Shown here in pieces: positions 60,401-64,000 of a DNA stretch of 64,000 nucleotides. The notes below the pieces were generated by a model, which made no database searches, had not been told where the DNA came from, and saw nothing but the letters and a program-made list of their open reading frames with translations. A program made the translations under genes and the position numbers. The stretch covers positions 1-64,000 of the forward strand of contig JAEERW010000008.1 of NCBI GenBank assembly GCA_016286055.1, read 5' to 3'. Every line of letters begins with the position of its first letter. The stretch's first letter is position 1. Source of the DNA: Bacteroidales bacterium (GTDB taxonomy: Bacteria > Bacteroidota > Bacteroidia > Bacteroidales > UBA3824).

Positions 60401-63400
60401 TCTATGCTTCCGAATCCAGGAGTATGGGTATATCCCGAAACAGCTACGTTGGCAAAATCGGCCATCTGAAGTTCCACTTTTCCTTTTGCAGCCCAGCCGC
60501 CTTCTTCACGGAAATCGGTTAGGCGTAGTTCGTTGACCCAGATTTCGGCGGTTTTGGCGAGTCCGTCGTCGGAAAGTACGTTGCTTTCTTGCGAGGGATT
60601 GCGCACACCTATCATTATAGTTTTAATATTGCTGACGTTTGGGTTACCCATAACGGTTATCCTAGTGCCATCATCGTGGGCTATGGTATATGGCATGCTT
60701 ATCGAAACTGTAGAACCAGCTTCACGTGCGGCGTTGTTTCGCATTACCTTAACATCTTGAAGGTCTTCAAATACGATCTCCACATTGTTTTCAAGAGGCC
60801 AAACAGCAATGCGTCCATTCTCGTCGTTGGTATAATAGCCTTCGGGGGTAACTTTTAACGGAAGTTCGTATTCGTAGTAGTTTTCTTTATAGTCGGAACC
60901 CAAGCGGACAAAAATACTAAGGTCGTTGTCGTGGAGCACCGTACCCGGATGCTGCTCTTCGTGAACAAACATTTTGAGTTTTTTATACTGGCGAAGGTCG
61001 AGCACAGCAGTTTTGTAAGCAGCCACCGATTGTCCGTCGGGAAGATTGGTAACGTGAAGTGCCATAGATTTCTCATCTTCCTCCACCACTTGGTTGGTTT
61101 GATAGTCGCGCTCTCGGTCTATGCCGGGAGGGAGAAGATAGTTGACGGGAGTTTTGCTGCCGTTTTCTTCGAGACTTACGGTAGAGATATCCAAAAGTCC
61201 GTCGCTGTACTGATGGTCGGTAACAATTTCGCCAGCAGAGGTCATCGCAGCGTTGTATTTGCGCCATTCGCCACGAACAAGGTTCATTTCGGCAAAACGG
61301 AGAATTATGTCTTTTTTAGCGTTGGTGAGGAACATACGCATAAAGCGTATCGACTTAAAATCCGAAATAGAGCCTACAATGCTGTCGGGTTCGTAAATAG
61401 GCACTTTAAATTGATACCATTTTACAGTTTCGGTTTCACCATTAACAGTTTTAACATGGCTTTCTATCATATCCGAGATGTAGTTTTGTCCCACCTGCAT
61501 TTGGTCGGGCGAGATGTGCACCTTATATTGATAGTAAGACTCTGTTTCGCTGAGGGTGTTGTCGAGATTTATGTCTTCCACGTCGGGATAGCGGTCTTTT
61601 ATGGTGCTGTAACTTGAATTGCCAAAGTCGCGCGAATTACCTTCGGTGCCATTGTAGAGTTTGTAACGGTCGGCTATCGAAAGTTTCTGTTCATCGTAGT
61701 CGGAACCACGGAAAAAATGGTAGTTGTCGTTCGAGGGGTCGGCGTATGCGTCGGCATATGCTTTGGAAGATGAACCGAATTGGTTTGAAATGCGATTCAA
61801 GTAAGAACCGAAGAATGAACGTTCTTGTTCGTCGCTTAAACCGTCGAAACCCCAATCCTGAACATCCTTAGCACCGTTGCTGTTGTCGAATGCGTTAACG
61901 AGGAAGGTCTTGTTTGAAACCAAACCCCAAGCGGTGGTGTCGATAAACTGCGGGTCGGAGGGATAAGGCAGACCGTTTTCAAAACTTTTGCGCGAATCTT
62001 TAAGTACGTCTTCCGAAACGTTGCCGAGGTTGAAATAGAGGTCAACACCCATATCATCTTTTTCGTAGATAAAGGGGTCGAGCATCCAGAACTCTATGTA
62101 TTCGATGTTGGATGCTTCAAAGTCGGTGGTTGTGAGTTCGCGCATAACACCGCCCCAACGTTTTGAAGGATTTTTAAGTGAACCGTCTTCGTTGATACCA
62201 GCCGAAATACCCGACTCGCCTTCCACGTCGTAGTTGTAAGGTCCGCGCTCGGTGGGATAATAAGCAAGGTTGAGGATGGTCAACTGAGTGGATATTCCGC
62301 TGATAGACTGTGCATTTGGGAAAATTTCACGTTCGTAGACTGCACGGATGTAGTGGTTGCTTTGGTCGTCTTTGGTAATATAAGAAGGTGTGATGCCGTA
62401 ACTGCTTGTGGCTGTGCCTTGAAGGTCGCTAAGCACATTGTACCACGCCAAACGAGCTCGGTTGAAACCATATCGGAGGTCGTTGTTGTACTTAGCCTCG
62501 GGGAAATTTTTGTTTCCACCTGGTGTAGACGCCAAAACCCATTGCGACACGGATTTAACATCAATCTTGGTTTGGGCAGATTCAAAATCGTCGATATAGC
62601 ATGTGCCCGCCTTGTCGATAGATCGGCTGTGTCCTGGAACAAGTTGTGCGAACTCGCCTTCAAAGCTCAATCTTGATTCCGCCTTGGTGCTTATCAGCGG
62701 CAAACGGTCGATAGCTTTGGTGAGTCCGGGCAATGGCAATGTGTAACGGGTGTCGAGACCCCAGATAACATTCTTAATAGGTTCGTTACCAAAACTTACC
62801 TTATTAGTAAGGGTCTTTTCAGAAAGCCTCATCACAGTACCACCAATATTAAAATTCTTGTTGAACTGATAGTTGAGATGCGTACCCATAAGGTTTTTGG
62901 TGGTAGAGTTAAAGGTGGTGTTGCTCTCTACCGAAACAAGTATTTTGTTTCCCGACGAAAGAATAGATTCGTTAAGAATCTTTACCGAACCCAGAAGATA
63001 ATCCACAGTATAATCGCTACCCTCTTTCAACTGCATTCCGCCACAGGTAACTTTTACCGAACCTTCGGGAATGTTCATAGCATCGAGAGATATTTCGCTT
63101 CCCGCCGACGATTTGTATTTACCTGTAATGTAAAACTTGTCGCGCTCGGCGTTCTGTTTGGCTATTGTCTTGGTGCTGTCGTAAAGTTGGTTGTAGCAAT
63201 ATTTGGCTGCGTCGCCACTGTTGTTGATTTTCTTTTCGAGATACGAGCCGAAGGGTTCGAGCATAGGCAGATAAAGACGTCCGCGCTCAGGATTAATTGT
63301 TACACCGGGAATAAAGTCGAAAACACCGTCTGGGGTAGATTCGAGAGCTGTGTTGGCATTATCAAGGTTAAAGACCCTGAGCAACACCTTGCCATCAATG

Positions 63401-64000
63401 TCGCCGGCATTAAGATAGTTGATCTCGGTGCCGGTTTTGTCGTTGTGATATTTAATCTGCAGGCGGAAGTTGTCTTTTTCTATCTGGAAAGCGTTGAGCG
63501 AATAAACGTTTTTCATCATAAGTTGCCAGTTTGGCAATGCAGGCGAAAACGAAGTGCCGCGCAAAAGTTTCAAAATCAAAGTCTGCGAAGGCTGCACTTC
63601 CGAACTAAACTCACCCACTTTGTAGGTTTTACCTTTATATGTGTATTCATACGCAACAGCAAGTACTTCGTCGTCTTGGAGAGCGGCGTTAAGCGAAATA
63701 AAACCTAGTTGCGGATTAAAAGTATATTCGTTTTGGGCAAGTTTGCGTGCGTTGCCAATCTTTTCGTAATCGGTACCAGGCTCAAAACGTCCGTTCAAAG
63801 TGCTTGTTACCGAATTAATATCGCGTACCGCCTTATAAGAACCAGTTAAAATAGCATAAAGATTGTTGGCAGTGTTGGAGGGCGAAGCGTTCGACAAACT
63901 AGTTTTGTGCACAGCTGTTCGGTTGTAAATAATTGACGGTTCGCCAAGGTCGAGGAAAGCCACGGAGTTTCGGGTGTCGTCGGTAGCAAGTCTTTTGTTG
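57499..64000 (-). CDS. sprA: SprA/Sov, type IX secretion translocon (N-terminus outside window)
   Basis: At least 2166 codons are open to the window edge; the ORF track's start (GTG 63963) is internal. SprA (Sov in Porphyromonas) is the giant 36-stranded outer-membrane barrel through which type IX substrates leave. Segments recognisable from the family include TCYIDDFESAQTKIDV, NYDVEGESGISAGINEDGSLKNPSKRWGG (quoted in part), EYIEFWMLDPF, VNELRLTDF and AAKGKVELQMADFANVAVSG. The C-terminus ends ITMSLD with beta-barrel strands. Most family members are about 2300-2500 residues, so some 150-300 are missing beyond the edge. No frameshift seen. It is transcribed toward the DUF4271 gene. Confidence 0.95.
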   Translation of the reverse strand, partial: NKRLATDDTRNSVAFLDLGEPSIIYNRTAVHKTSLSNASPSNTANNLYAILTGSYKAVRDINSVTSTLNGRFEPGTDYEKIGNARKLAQNEYTFNPQLGFISLNAALQDDEVLAVAYEYTYKGKTYKVGEFSSEVQPSQTLILKLLRGTSFSPALPNWQLMMKNVYSLNAFQIEKDNFRLQIKYHNDKTGTEINYLNAGDIDGKVLLRVFNLDNANTALESTPDGVFDFIPGVTINPERGRLYLPMLEPFGSYLEKKINNSGDAAKYCYNQLYDSTKTIAKQNAERDKFYITGKYKSSAGSEISLDAMNIPEGSVKVTCGGMQLKEGSDYTVDYLLGSVKILNESILSSGNKILVSVESNTTFNSTTKNLMGTHLNYQFNKNFNIGGTVMRLSEKTLTNKVSFGNEPIKNVIWGLDTRYTLPLPGLTKAIDRLPLISTKAESRLSFEGEFAQLVPGHSRSIDKAGTCYIDDFESAQTKIDVKSVSQWVLASTPGGNKNFPEAKYNNDLRYGFNRARLAWYNVLSDLQGTATSSYGITPSYITKDDQSNHYIRAVYEREIFPNAQSISGISTQLTILNLAYYPTERGPYNYDVEGESGISAGINEDGSLKNPSKRWGGVMRELTTTDFEASNIEYIEFWMLDPFIYEKDDMGVDLYFNLGNVSEDVLKDSRKSFENGLPYPSDPQFIDTTAWGLVSNKTFLVNAFDNSNGAKDVQDWGFDGLSDEQERSFFGSYLNRISNQFGSSSKAYADAYADPSNDNYHFFRGSDYDEQKLSIADRYKLYNGTEGNSRDFGNSSYSTIKDRYPDVEDINLDNTLSETESYYQYKVHISPDQMQVGQNYISDMIESHVKTVNGETETVKWYQFKVPIYEPDSIVGSISDFKSIRFMRMFLTNAKKDIILRFAEMNLVRGEWRKYNAAMTSAGEIVTDHQYSDGLLDISTVSLEENGSKTPVNYLLPPGIDRERDYQTNQVVEEDEKSMALHVTNLPDGQSVAAYKTAVLDLRQYKKLKMFVHEEQHPGTVLHDNDLSIFVRLGSDYKENYYEYELPLKVTPEGYYTNDENGRIAVWPLENNVEIVFEDLQDVKVMRNNAAREAGSTVSISMPYTIAHDDGTRITVMGNPNVSNIKTIMIGVRNPSQESNVLSDDGLAKTAEIWVNELRLTDFREEGGWAAKGKVELQMADFANVAVSGYTHTPGFGSIEKRVGERYQSTVYQYDLTSQVQMGKLFNNDYGVRMPFYFGYSENYEIPRYNPLDPDIELKETLNNPTLSEDEKNEIRDRSITFERRKSFNVTNMHIEGRSREAKEEAKLRKEEKRNANNPPDLENQNQDQRSKLNDKPKQKPLYHVSNFTAGFAYSEYYMHDVTIKSQLEKILQSNLDYNFTYNPKNYRPLSKVKFLRNKHLALIRDFNFYLLPTMVAASANIDRTYSTIHYRNIDIDDGFLDPTYQKDFRWRRNYELRYKLSQNLSMNFSANNESRVNPDGQIDRFAVENEREKDTLFMKFLDLGYNTLYKQNVKFQYQAPLNKIPLFNWVSANAIYNADYQWERGIDPVEVAATDTTPSYYINHGNTISNNGVLTLNGALNFESVYRKAPYFRDVMKRFSKDGRKKANNEKREVVATKNNLRFAKGVGRLIYHNLGTTDVDATITDIDGQPINGSVSIVDKNRIRFTADDDYEGCTAVITGKKDVNDSPLLVATDYLAMALMSVRNISVTYKNQRSNTLTGYRPDTKVFGSNYTDGMITPGIDYLMALNDDDFHLYAADKGWLLQDSTLADPVMYTKGNSIGVRVALEPINTFRIDVNFDRSIVYNTEEFFAYATDIDGWQTSSRVKHGNFRISYNMIKTAFHKVGDDYSLDTYNKFLTNREIIAERQADRRMGLKNYDPTPQVDAGGNLLYGNYPNGYSKTHQDVLLPAFLSAYAGTSAHKIRLDPFLKMPLPNWRINYRGLGNIPLLKNVVRSAMLTHAYTSSYSITNFKNNAEYSFDDEYNWGRSFARYEANNLFIPQYEIAAVTLDEKFAPLAGIDISWVNLMSTKFEYRRTRQITLGFANSQISEMYRKEWIIGVGYKFAQLPLNIRTSGGSNRFKSDLDLRADFVIDDDKTIIREIENLYDQISAGQTSFSIKSTADYRLSERFKVQLYYNHQITNPIISTSYRTSNIKFGFSITMSLD

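Noticed and set aside
60931-61617. 228-codon plus-strand ORF inside sprA
   Set aside because: It is antisense to a well-conserved sprA coding region and has no recognisable motif.

Overview
The window looks like a chromosomal segment of a Bacteroidales-type Bacteroidetes. The evidence is gene content (SprA/Sov of the type IX secretion system, a PorE-like protein, an SprB-repeat protein, DUF4270, DUF4271, and the short GT5 + DUF4270 + GlmS cluster) together with repeated TAnnTTTG -7 promoter boxes and no obvious Shine-Dalgarno sites. No rRNA, tRNA or CRISPR array was recognised. Housekeeping genes alternate with defence-like and decaying accessory genes.

Layout. 1-5.2 kb: two tandem paralogous STAND/NLR-like genes with long TPR arrays; the complete one carries an N-terminal TIR domain. 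5.3-7.7 kb: a small zinc-ribbon membrane protein divergent from umuD-umuC. 7.8-21.4 kb: mostly co-directional core genes (polyprenyl synthase, lipoprotein, SprB-repeat protein, RdgB, GT5-like protein, DUF4270, GlmS, DUF1294, giant CoA-dehydratase activase). 21.4-27 kb: a strongly structured candidate non-coding RNA, a methylase remnant, and a type III restriction-modification pair (mod, res). 27-29.6 kb: Kdo transferase, then a convergent DUF4143 ATPase. 29.6-38 kb: a 52-bp tandem repeat, a zinc-ribbon protein, an OmpA-family protein, a HigBA toxin-antitoxin pair, a large secreted TPR protein, and a second DUF4143 ATPase whose promoter lies in a 33-bp-period repeat. 37.9-45.3 kb: a phosphatase remnant, a DUF1016 nuclease, a collapsed toxin-antitoxin remnant, a PLD-helicase-DUF3427 protein and a broken nSTAND/beta-propeller gene. 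45.4-55 kb: a beta-helix lipoprotein, a BlaI/BlaR1-like pair with visible operators, an ORF6N protein, and secreted proteins including the PorE-like one. 55-64 kb (minus strand): rnpA, hemD, DUF4271 and sprA, which runs off the window.

How the genes connect. SprA and the PorE-like protein belong to the type IX secretion apparatus, and the SprB-repeat protein is the kind of surface protein found with it. The TIR-STAND genes, type III R-M, DUF3427 helicase, DUF1016 nuclease and HigBA are plausible anti-phage or stress-conflict genes. Broken relatives nearby (nSTAND, methylase N-terminus, PIN toxin, SpoIIE-like phosphatase) indicate turnover. The signals I consider most worth following are the TIR-STAND pair with a homogenised ATPase core and diverged sensors, the ~177-nt nested RNA fold at 21.46 kb, and several families of short palindromes sitting in frame inside genes or directly after stop codons.
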